DNA of 5,033 nt from SIG575 sp964474295. Its GTDB lineage: Bacteria > Bacillota > Clostridia > Oscillospirales > Acutalibacteraceae. Where the stretch lies: NCBI GenBank assembly GCA_964474295.1, contig CAYYRN010000071.1, positions 1-5,033 on the forward strand. The letters run 5' to 3'. The position numbers and the translations under genes are program-made. The stretch's first letter is position 1, and the number at the start of each line of letters is the position of its first letter. Of this stretch, positions 1-5,033 are shown piece after piece. The notes beneath the pieces were generated by a model. It saw only the letters and a program-made list of their open reading frames with translations, ran no database searches and was not told the DNA's origin.

Positions 1-148
1 TCCAATTGGTTCTATCTTCCAAATTTTAAATTAAATAAATACTCCAATTGGTTTTATCTTCCAAATTTAAAATTATAAAAATACTCCAATTGATTCTATC
101 TTCCAAATTTAAAATTAAAAAACATTCCAATTGGTTCTATCTTCCAAA
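1..148. repeat. AT-rich tandem repeat array, about 42-bp units
   Basis: Four head-to-tail units start at 1, 43, 85 and 126, giving periods of 42, 42 and 41 bp. Each has a conserved 23-bp core beginning TCCAATTGG and ending TCTTCCAAA, then an AT-only or nearly AT-only tail of 18-19 bp that is similar but not identical between units. Core differences are single bases: C to T in unit 2 (TTTATC instead of TCTATC) and G to A in unit 3 (TTGATT). The core contains the palindrome CCAATTGG and an inverted pair TTGG-N9-CCAA. All frames carry stops in the tails, so it is not coding. The array starts at base 1 and so probably extends to the left of the window. The function is unknown. Confidence 0.9.
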
Positions 149-241
149 CATAAAAAAATTTAAAAAATTTGCCCTAAAATGTAAAAATAACGAAAAATTC
201 ATAAAACGTTAATATACTGTTCATAGAATCTGCCTGAAAAG
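149..241. other. AT-rich spacer between repeat array and promoter
   Basis: This stretch is almost pure A/T, with A-tract/T-tract runs (AAAAAAATTT and AAAAAATTT at about 152-170). It contains a TATACT at 213-218 that looks like a -10 box but has no recognisable -35 at 16-18 bp spacing. TTCATA occurs twice, at 198-203 and 220-225. No open reading frame is supported here. It may be a curved or UP-element-like upstream region, but this is inference from composition only. Confidence 0.4.
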
Positions 242-259
242 TTACGCTTTTTTTACGCT
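242..259 (+). promoter_or_regulatory. TTACGCT direct repeat at the -35 region, possible operator
   Basis: The 7-bp word TTACGCT occurs at 242-248 and again at 253-259, so the two copies are 11 bp apart start to start, about one helical turn. They are separated by a short T run and lie immediately upstream of the extended -10 element. Two half-sites on one DNA face at this position would suit a regulator contacting the -35 zone. No regulator family is identified from the motif, and a chance repeat cannot be excluded. Confidence 0.4.
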
Positions 260-264
260 CGGTG

Positions 265-273
265 TGATACAAT
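265..273 (+). promoter_or_regulatory. Extended -10 promoter element
   Basis: TGATACAAT matches the extended -10 pattern TG-N-TATAAT with one mismatch in the hexamer (TACAAT, 268-273). No good TTGACA-like -35 lies 17 bp upstream, which is tolerated in extended -10 promoters. Transcription would start at about 279-281, giving a leader of about 35 nt before the ATG at 315. That would place the alternative GTG at 264 upstream of the transcript, which supports the ATG as the real start. Confidence 0.55.
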
Positions 274-298
274 GTAAATGCAAAGAAAAAATTTTGCG

Positions 299-305
299 AA
301 AGGAG
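299..305 (+). promoter_or_regulatory. Ribosome binding site deciding the ATG at 315
   Basis: AAAGGAG is a near-consensus Shine-Dalgarno sequence, with 9 nt between its last G and the ATG at 315. The frame is open further upstream to a GTG at 264, but that start has no Shine-Dalgarno and would put 17 charged residues ahead of the signal peptide. The ATG at 315 is therefore chosen. Confidence 0.9.
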
Positions 306-314
306 CAAAAAATT

Positions 315-3300
315 ATGTCAAAAAAAGTAAAAACATTTTTAGCGATTGTGCTTTCACTTTTTATGGTTGTCAGCACCGTCACACCGGCATTTGCGGCGGA
401 AGACGAAAATGCCCCATTAACAATTGACGTAAGTCAGATTACTTCCGATGATTTGCCCTATGGCAAATTGTATCTCAGCAACACCGGCAGCGGAAACTAT
501 GCCTACTGCGAAAACGGTTACATCCTTACGGGTAAAAACGAGTCACTCGAAATCTATATCCAAAACAAATGTGACGTTGTTACCCTGCGGGATTTAACAA
601 TAACAAAGCTGCAATTTGATAGCAGCGTTTCCGACGCAAAAATCACAATTGAAGGTGACAACTACCTCAAAACATTATTTGCTCCCGCAAGTCTCACAGT
701 AAACGGCGGCAAAAACGATTCGCTGACAATAGAGACTGATGTGACGGGTTTATACTGCTACGGTAAAGTTACCGTAAACGGCGGAAATATAAAAATAAAG
801 ACAACAACAACCGCTAACTATCCTACAATTTCCGGCACCAACGGATTCTATTTGAACGGCGGCGAGGTTACTCTTGAAAACAATTATTTTTATGTTGTGG
901 GTGTAAAAACGTACCTCAATGGCGGCAAGCTCAACGTTATAAGCGGTGCTTCTTCCGAATTTTCCGCCATAAATAGCAACATTGAAATGAACAGCGGTGC
1001 TGAGCTTACAGTCGATTTTAAGTCTTGCGATATGATGTATTGGAACAGCAAAATCACAGTTTCAAGTTCGGCAAGCATTTCCGACCCGTTCCTTTTCGGC
1101 AAATTTGATGATGACACCGAGTTTAAACCGATTGCAACCCCCCGCACCGCCTCCGTCGGCAAAACCTACGCAGAATTTAAAGTGGCTTCACACGCTCACA
1201 GCTTCAACACACTTACAGTGTGCGATTGCGGTCTTACCTGTTCACATTATTATACAAAGGATAATATTTGTGAACGTTGCGGTGCTTTTGCTTACAAAAT
1301 CACACACCAGCCGACTGCTACAGAGCCTTATGTTACGCTCAATGATGACACAAACGCAACATACCAATGGTATACAGCAAAACGTGAGGACGTTGTTCTT
1401 ACCGACCAAAACACCACTCCGTTTTCAAGATACGGCAAAACATCAACCTACTCCTCCTCCACAGGCTGGAAAGGTTTTGCAACCTATTCCCTTGAAACCA
1501 ACGACACCAGTCAATACGCCATACTTATTGCGGAATTCAAAGCAGGCGACACCGTTACCGTGGAATCGGAAGAAGACATAGGCTATATTGAAATGCCAAA
1601 TACCTCCGATTATCAATCTGTCAGTGCTTATGATGTGGGGAAATCGGCAACGCTTGAAATAGAAGTATCCGGTGTTTACGTTATGTACATTGAAAATGAC
1701 GTGTCGGTTAAATGCACGGCAAACATGAACACCTACACAGCCATCAGCGGTGAAACCGCCGCAACACTTTCCAAAAAGGAAATCGGCAAAAACTACGTTT
1801 GCAAGGCTACGGTTAAAGATTCAACCGTAATCACATCAGAAGTGCTTGATTACGATTATAAAATCACACACCAGCCGACTGTTTCGGAACCCTATGTAAC
1901 GCTCAATGATGACACAAACGTCACATATCAGTGGTATAAGGTTACAAGCAAGGGTACCGAAATCACAAACCAAAATGCAAGCGCTTACACAACAAGCGAC
2001 GGAAGCGAGCAAACATCAACCTACTCTTCCGAAACAGGCTGGTCAGGTGTCAGCGACGGAGAATTTGACAACTGTGCTTTCTATTTCACAATTTCACTCA
2101 AAAAAGGCGAAACTATCAGGTTTAATATGCCCGAAAGCGGCGAGTACAGTTTCCTTTTTATAATGGATATGAATGATTATGAAACATATACATACGAAAA
2201 CTTTGTTGAGGGCAAAACAGTTTATGAACTTACGGCACCGACGGACGGTGACTACGCTGCCTACACCGACACTACGCTGAGTGGTTTAAAAGCAACGCTA
2301 CTTGAAGTGGAAGAAACGGCAATTACCGGCGAAACCGCCGCAAAGCTTTCAAAAGTGGAAATCGGAAAATATGTTTGCAAGATTACCACAAACAACGGTA
2401 GTGTTATTACTTCCGATGTGCTTGAAAACCCCTATGCTATCACTCACCAGCCGACAGAGGCAGAACCTTATGTTAAACTCAATGACAGCACAGGTGCTAA
2501 ATACCAGTGGTATAAGGTTACGAGATCAGGCGGTGCAATCACAGACCAAAATGCAACACCTTACGGCACCGCAACATACAGCTCAACATCAGGCTGGAGT
2601 GGTTTTGACACAGGCGACGCCATCTTGTACTTTACAGTTTCGCTCAAAAAAGGTCAAAAAGTCGAAATCAATGCTGCCGGTAATTTCGGTATGATGCTGA
2701 TGGTCGATTTTAATGCACAAAATACTTTGCCTATGGTATACTATACCTCCGGCGTAACATCTTACAAGTTTACCGCAACGGCAGACGGCGACTACACACT
2801 TGCCACATATTACAACATCAGCGGTATAACGGCAACAATCGGTTCTTCAAGTTCAACGGCAATCGGCGGTGAAACTGCCTCGACGCTTTCAAAAATCGAT
2901 TACGGTTTTTCTTACTACTGCACAACCACGGCAAATGACGGTTCCGTTTTGATATCTGACAAATTTTCAGCCCCCTACAAAATCACTCACCAGCCGAAAG
3001 AGGCAGAACCTTATGTTAAACTCAATGACAGCACAGGTGCTAAATACCAGTGGTATAAGGTTACGGAATCAAGTGCTGCAATCACAGACCAAAATGCAAC
3101 ACCTTACACATCAAGCGAAGACGGCACCGCAACATACAGCTCAACATCAGGCTGGAGTGGTGTTGAAACAGACAATGGCACATTCTTCTTCACAGTTTCG
3201 CTCAAAGCAGGTCAAAAAGTCGAAATCAATACTGATGATGATTTCGGTATGATGGTGATGATTGATTTTAACACACAAGTTTATTTGCCTATGGTAAACT

Positions 3301-4427
3301 ATACCTCCGGTGTAACATCTTACGAATTTACCGCATCGTTAGACGGCAACTACACACTTCTCACATATTACAACATCAGCGGTATAACGGCAACAACCAC
3401 AGTTTCAAATGCAGTGGCAATCAGCGGAGAAACAGCTTACAAGCTTGCTTCTACGGCAAAGGGCGAATATGTATGTGAGGTTAATTTCAAGGATGGCACA
3501 ACTGAACGCTCAAATGTTTTGAAAATCACAAAAGATGTTTCAACTGATTTTGACCCGATTAAAGAACTCAAGCTTATCAGAAGTACTGCAAGCATTGACG
3601 AAAACGATGTTATCACCTTAACTCTCAAAGATGGCAAAAACGCTATCGGTGTTTACAAGAAAACAAAGAGCGGCTACACTTGTGAGATTACATCCGACAA
3701 CATAAACTTCGTTTCCGGCAGAACAGACGCATTTGTAGCTTATGCAAGTGAAAACGGTGAAAAAGGAACCGGAAAAATCACGTTCACACTTGATGACGGC
3801 ACAACAAAGGAATACACGGTTAATTTCAAATTCAGAGATTTTGACCCGATTAAGGAACTCAAGCTCATCAGAAGTACCGCAAGCATTGACGAAAACGATG
3901 TTATAACCTTAACTCTCAAAGATGGCAAAAACGCTATCGGTGTTTACAAAAACACAAAAAGCGGCTACACCTGCGAAGTTACATCCGATGATGTTACCTT
4001 TGTTTCAAACAGAACCGATGCTTTTGTGGCTTACGCAAGCGATAACTACGAAAAAGGTACGGGAAAAATCACGTTCACGCTTGATGACGGCACAACAAAG
4101 GAATACACGGTAAAATATAAGTTCAGAGATTTTGACCCGATTAAGGAACTCAAACTCATCAGAAGTAAGGCTACTTTGGAAACAGACGAAAACGGCGAAT
4201 ACATTCTTGTTAAAAAGAATTTCGCTCAAAATGCAGCGGGCGTTTACGTCAATTGTGCAAGCAAATACACCTGCTCAATAACAAATGAAAACACTGATTT
4301 CGCAAACAGAACCGACGCATTTGTGGCTTACGCTAAAGATAACGAAGACAGAACGGAAGAAACAATTACGTTCAACCTCGGTGACGGTCAGACAAAAACA
4401 TACAGAATTGTCTTTGACCTGACATAA
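315..4427 (+). CDS. Large secreted multidomain repeat protein (beta-helix-like N-terminus, split Ig-like repeats)
   Basis: This 1370-residue protein is probably exported and acts outside the cell; no enzyme motif is visible and I do not recognise a named gene. Residues 1-27 are a Sec signal peptide: KK near the N-terminus, a hydrophobic core, and an AFA cleavage motif before AEDEN. Residues of about 30-290 carry NGG/NSG turns at N130, N155, N181, N202 and N226, typical of beta-helix carbohydrate-binding regions in Clostridia. Residues 293-323 hold a Cys/His cluster. Residues 328-1071 are four tandem repeats (starts 328, 516, 708, 889), each looking like an Ig-like domain interrupted by a beta-rich insert. 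Residues 1078-1370 are three repeats of 97-99 residues. No LPXTG, SLH, dockerin or C-terminal membrane helix is seen, so anchoring is unknown. A role in adhesion or glycan binding is inference. The open frame is certain, the export likely, the function unassigned. Confidence 0.95.
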   Translation: MSKKVKTFLAIVLSLFMVVSTVTPAFAAEDENAPLTIDVSQITSDDLPYGKLYLSNTGSGNYAYCENGYILTGKNESLEIYIQNKCDVVTLRDLTITKLQFDSSVSDAKITIEGDNYLKTLFAPASLTVNGGKNDSLTIETDVTGLYCYGKVTVNGGNIKIKTTTTANYPTISGTNGFYLNGGEVTLENNYFYVVGVKTYLNGGKLNVISGASSEFSAINSNIEMNSGAELTVDFKSCDMMYWNSKITVSSSASISDPFLFGKFDDDTEFKPIATPRTASVGKTYAEFKVASHAHSFNTLTVCDCGLTCSHYYTKDNICERCGAFAYKITHQPTATEPYVTLNDDTNATYQWYTAKREDVVLTDQNTTPFSRYGKTSTYSSSTGWKGFATYSLETNDTSQYAILIAEFKAGDTVTVESEEDIGYIEMPNTSDYQSVSAYDVGKSATLEIEVSGVYVMYIENDVSVKCTANMNTYTAISGETAATLSKKEIGKNYVCKATVKDSTVITSEVLDYDYKITHQPTVSEPYVTLNDDTNVTYQWYKVTSKGTEITNQNASAYTTSDGSEQTSTYSSETGWSGVSDGEFDNCAFYFTISLKKGETIRFNMPESGEYSFLFIMDMNDYETYTYENFVEGKTVYELTAPTDGDYAAYTDTTLSGLKATLLEVEETAITGETAAKLSKVEIGKYVCKITTNNGSVITSDVLENPYAITHQPTEAEPYVKLNDSTGAKYQWYKVTRSGGAITDQNATPYGTATYSSTSGWSGFDTGDAILYFTVSLKKGQKVEINAAGNFGMMLMVDFNAQNTLPMVYYTSGVTSYKFTATADGDYTLATYYNISGITATIGSSSSTAIGGETASTLSKIDYGFSYYCTTTANDGSVLISDKFSAPYKITHQPKEAEPYVKLNDSTGAKYQWYKVTESSAAITDQNATPYTSSEDGTATYSSTSGWSGVETDNGTFFFTVSLKAGQKVEINTDDDFGMMVMIDFNTQVYLPMVNYTSGVTSYEFTASLDGNYTLLTYYNISGITATTTVSNAVAISGETAYKLASTAKGEYVCEVNFKDGTTERSNVLKITKDVSTDFDPIKELKLIRSTASIDENDVITLTLKDGKNAIGVYKKTKSGYTCEITSDNINFVSGRTDAFVAYASENGEKGTGKITFTLDDGTTKEYTVNFKFRDFDPIKELKLIRSTASIDENDVITLTLKDGKNAIGVYKNTKSGYTCEVTSDDVTFVSNRTDAFVAYASDNYEKGTGKITFTLDDGTTKEYTVKYKFRDFDPIKELKLIRSKATLETDENGEYILVKKNFAQNAAGVYVNCASKYTCSITNENTDFANRTDAFVAYAKDNEDRTEETITFNLGDGQTKTYRIVFDLT
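1191..1283 (+). other. Cys/His-rich mini-module within the CDS (residues 293-323)
   Basis: The segment reads H293-x-H295, C303-x-C305-x3-C309-x-H311, then C319-x2-C322 followed by GA. Similar short 'ICxxCGA' modules are common linkers in Clostridia surface proteins. The spacing could bind a metal such as zinc, or form disulphides, since the protein is exported. It sits exactly between the beta-helix-like region and the first Ig-like repeat, so it may act as a joint. Metal binding is inferred only from the residue pattern. Confidence 0.55.
1296..3527 (+). repeat. Four tandem split Ig-like repeats within the CDS
   Basis: Units start at residues 328, 516, 708 and 889, with lengths of 188, 192, 181 and about 183. 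Each opens with a block of the form ITHQP-x3-EPYV-x-LND...YQWY (W352, W540, W732, W913). It closes with A-I-x-G-E-T-A...L...G-x-Y-x-C (C496, C688, C869, C1054), followed by a short strand and S-x-x-L or a similar ending. YQWY, then I-x-G-x-T, then Y-x-C is the usual order in bacterial Ig-like domains, where only a few residues normally part the first two. Here about 115-127 residues intervene, containing T-Y-S-S...GW-x-G, an F-x-x-S-L-K-x-G core and a DG-x-Y turn. Units 3 and 4 are the closest pair, nearly identical over their first 70 or so bases. Confidence 0.8.
3546..4424 (+). repeat. Three C-terminal 97-99-residue repeats within the CDS
   Basis: Units start at residues 1078, 1175 and 1272 (bases 3546, 3837, 4128), an exact 291-bp period for the first two. 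Each begins DFDPIKELKLIRS, has a Y-T-C near the middle and an NRTDAFVAYA or GRTDAFVAYA block, and ends with a DG-x-T-K-x-Y strand. By hand count, units 1 and 2 differ at 10 of 97 residues and are very similar in DNA, indicating a recent duplication. Unit 3 is more diverged and ends the protein. The alternation of short strands suggests a beta-sandwich. The family is not recognised; a stalk or surface-association role is a guess. Confidence 0.9.
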
Positions 4428-4470
4428 TTTTCCTAAGTTGTTTCATTGTAAACATAACCTTTCTCTTGAA

Positions 4471-4535
4471 CAAGACCCCCGAAGAAATTTTGCGGTGCAA
4501 GACTTCTTCGGGGGCTTGTGTTGTTATTGCTTTTT
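4471..4535 (+). terminator. Probable intrinsic terminator of the large gene
   Basis: An 11-bp perfect GC-rich stem is formed by CCCCCGAAGAA (4476-4486) and TTCTTCGGGGG (4504-4514). It is extended by CAAG/CTTG (4471-4474 and 4515-4518) across one bulged A at 4475. The 17-nt loop can form its own small hairpin, TTGC-GGT-GCAA. The stem lies about 45 nt after the stop codon. The tract that follows is only T-rich (TTGTGTTGTTATTGC, then TTTTT at 4531-4535) rather than a clean U run, so termination may be partial. Confidence 0.7.
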
Positions 4536-4596
4536 CGCTTAGACAGAATGACGGGTAAATAAAAATGACACAAAAACCGTTATTCTTAATTTTTAA

Positions 4597-4642
4597 CGTT
4601 ATCTTGAGCGTTTAACGTCATCTTGAGCGTAGCGAAAGATTT
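4597..4642 (+). repeat. Dispersed GTCATCTTGAGCG-type repeat, one full and one truncated copy
   Basis: A truncated copy, CGTTATCTTGAGCG (4597-4610), is followed at once by a complete one (4617-4642) that begins GTCATCTTGAGCG and continues TAGCGAAAGATT. Elements of this general form (GTCAT-Y-YTGAGCG...GCGAAAGATCT) recur through intergenic DNA of many bacteria, including gut Clostridia, and often create spurious short ORFs containing 'VILSVAKDL'-like peptides. No coding function is supported. Confidence 0.8.
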
Positions 4643-4675
4643 CCTTACGGTCAAGCATAAAAATAAACCCGCCGT

Positions 4676-4703
4676 GTCATCTTCGAGCGTTAGCGAAAGA
4701 TCT
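4676..4703 (+). repeat. Dispersed GTCATCTTGAGCG-type repeat, variant copy
   Basis: This is the same element as at 4617-4642 but with two single-base insertions, reading CTTCGAGCG and GTTAGCG, and it ends in AAAGATCT. The insertions suggest a decaying copy, or one in which paired positions changed together. Confidence 0.75.
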
Positions 4704-4723
4704 CGGTGGGGTTAATTCATTCG

Positions 4724-4795
4724 CTTTAGTCATTTGCCCTGTCAGATCCTTCGTTTCACTCAAGGATGACAGACAGGGCGAAGAATCTACTAAAG
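4724..4795. repeat. Nested palindromic unit carrying an inverted dispersed-repeat copy
   Basis: Three sets of inverted arms are nested around one centre: CTTTAGT/ACTAAAG (4724-4730, 4789-4795), GCCCTGTC/GACAGGGC (4736-4743, 4772-4779) and ATCCTT/AAGGAT (4746-4751, 4762-4767), with a 10-nt loop. The inner part (4744-4770) is the dispersed repeat in minus orientation, whose reverse complement reads GTCATCCTTGAGTG...AAGGATCT. The whole could fold into a long imperfect hairpin, like REP-type or small non-autonomous elements. Confidence 0.75.
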
Positions 4796-4801
4796 TTAAA
4801 C

Positions 4802-4847
4802 TGCACGACCGCAACAAGATCCCTCACTTCGTTCAGGATGACGTGCA
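4802..4847. repeat. Second inverted dispersed-repeat copy with flanking arms
   Basis: A minus-orientation copy of the dispersed element (about 4817-4842, AGATCCCTCACTTCG to GGATGAC) is bounded by the inverted arms TGCACG (4802-4807) and CGTGCA (4842-4847). The arrangement parallels the 4724-4795 unit with different arm sequences, as expected if the arms are part of each hairpin rather than target duplications. Confidence 0.65.
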
Positions 4848-4850
4848 AAA

Positions 4851-4938
4851 TGAGGATGACGGGCAAGGCGGTCATTCTGAGCGTTTTTTTGCACCGTCAT
4901 TCTTTTTTAACCGTCATCTTGAGCGTAGCGAAAGATCT
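4851..4938 (+). repeat. Cluster of partial and full dispersed-repeat copies
   Basis: The region contains GAGGATGACGGGC (from 4852, inverted fragment), GTCATTCTGAGCG followed by a T run (4871-4890), GTCATTCTTTTTT (from 4896, fragment), and a complete copy at 4913-4938 that begins GTCATCTTGAGCG and ends GAAAGATCT. The complete copy is almost identical to the one at 4617-4642, which argues for spread or gene conversion of the element within this genome. No gene is supported. Confidence 0.75.
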
Positions 4939-4979
4939 ACCAACGGAAATAAATAACTACCAAACTACCCTATATTATG

Positions 4980-5033
4980 CCCTCCTTGTGTAAAGGAGGG
5001 TGGCACGGCGAAAGCCGTGACGGGAGGATTGTC
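4980..5033 (+). repeat. Structured intergenic repeat with two hairpins, one GAAA-capped
   Basis: Hairpin 1 pairs CCCTCCTT (4980-4987) with AAGGAGGG (4993-5000) over the loop GTGTA. Hairpin 2 pairs CACGGC (5004-5009) with GCCGTG (5014-5019) across a GAAA tetraloop (5010-5013), a stable GNRA type. It is followed by ACGGGAGGATTGTC, whose GGAGG could alternatively pair with the 5' CCTCC. Very similar CCTCC...GGCACGGCGAAAGCCGTGACGG elements recur in Firmicutes intergenic DNA from memory; this was not searched. The element may run past the right edge. Confidence 0.7.

Noticed and set aside
1..148. CRISPR array
   Set aside because: The 'spacers' are only 18-19 bp, nearly pure A/T and similar to each other, so this is an ordinary tandem repeat. 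No cas gene or leader is in view.
213..218. TATACT as the main -10 box
   Set aside because: No -35 lies at a suitable distance, and the extended -10 at 265-273 gives a better-placed start. It is kept only as a possible weak second promoter.
264..314. Upstream GTG start extending the large gene by 17 residues
   Set aside because: There is no Shine-Dalgarno before 264, the GTG overlaps the likely -10 element, and the added charged stretch would precede the signal peptide. The ATG at 315 has AAAGGAG at proper spacing.
1105..3252. Four overlapping + strand ORFs rich in Q, T and P within the large gene
   Set aside because: They are out-of-frame readings of the CDS repeats with repeated similar peptides, no ribosome binding sites and no independent support.
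3437..3928. Two antisense ORFs sharing the same N-terminus (MPSLRVKVITSFSSMLAVLL)
   Set aside because: They are shadows of the 291-bp coding repeats on the opposite strand; their similarity only reflects the duplication of the real gene.
4766..4993. 75-residue ORF on the + strand
   Set aside because: It runs across dispersed repeats and contains the repeat-derived peptide VILSVAKDL. It has no ribosome binding site or conserved domain, and its composition is that of spurious repeat ORFs.

Overview
The window holds one large, complete gene on the + strand (315-4427) between two repeat-rich, non-coding flanks. Base composition is low to moderate GC, with a strong AAAGGAG ribosome binding site and a Gram-positive Sec signal peptide. 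The surface-protein style (beta-helix-like N-terminus, a Cys/His 'ICERCGA' module, tandem beta-sandwich repeats) and the structured intergenic repeats point to an anaerobic Firmicute, most likely a gut Clostridia/Oscillospiraceae (Ruminococcus-like) genome. That placement is an inference from style, not from a marker gene.

Left flank (1-314). It opens with at least four units of an AT-rich tandem repeat of about 42 bp, which probably continues beyond the window edge. An AT-rich spacer follows, then a promoter-like zone with a duplicated TTACGCT, an extended -10 (TGATACAAT), and the ribosome binding site in front of the ATG at 315.

Gene (315-4427). It encodes a 1370-residue secreted repeat protein. 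In order it has a signal peptide (1-27), a beta-helix-like region with NGG turns every 21-26 residues (about 30-290), a small Cys/His-rich module (293-323), four tandem repeats of about 181-192 residues (328-1071), and three C-terminal repeats of 97-99 residues (1078-1370). Each of the four large repeats reads as one Ig-like domain split in two: a 'THQP...YQWY' half and an 'I-x-G-E-T-A...Y-x-C' half, with a second beta-rich segment of about 115-127 residues between them. This nested, tandemly repeated architecture is the most interesting thing in the window. I see no catalytic motif, LPXTG, SLH or dockerin, so function and anchoring are unknown; an extracellular binding or adhesion role is the best guess.

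Right flank (4428-5033). A GC-rich hairpin just downstream probably terminates the transcript. The rest holds no convincing gene. It is a graveyard of short dispersed repeats of the GTCATYYTGAGCG...GAAAGATCT type in both orientations, two of them framed by inverted arms. At the right edge is a different structured repeat made of two hairpins, one capped by a GAAA tetraloop. There is no neighbouring gene in view, so the protein appears monocistronic within the window.
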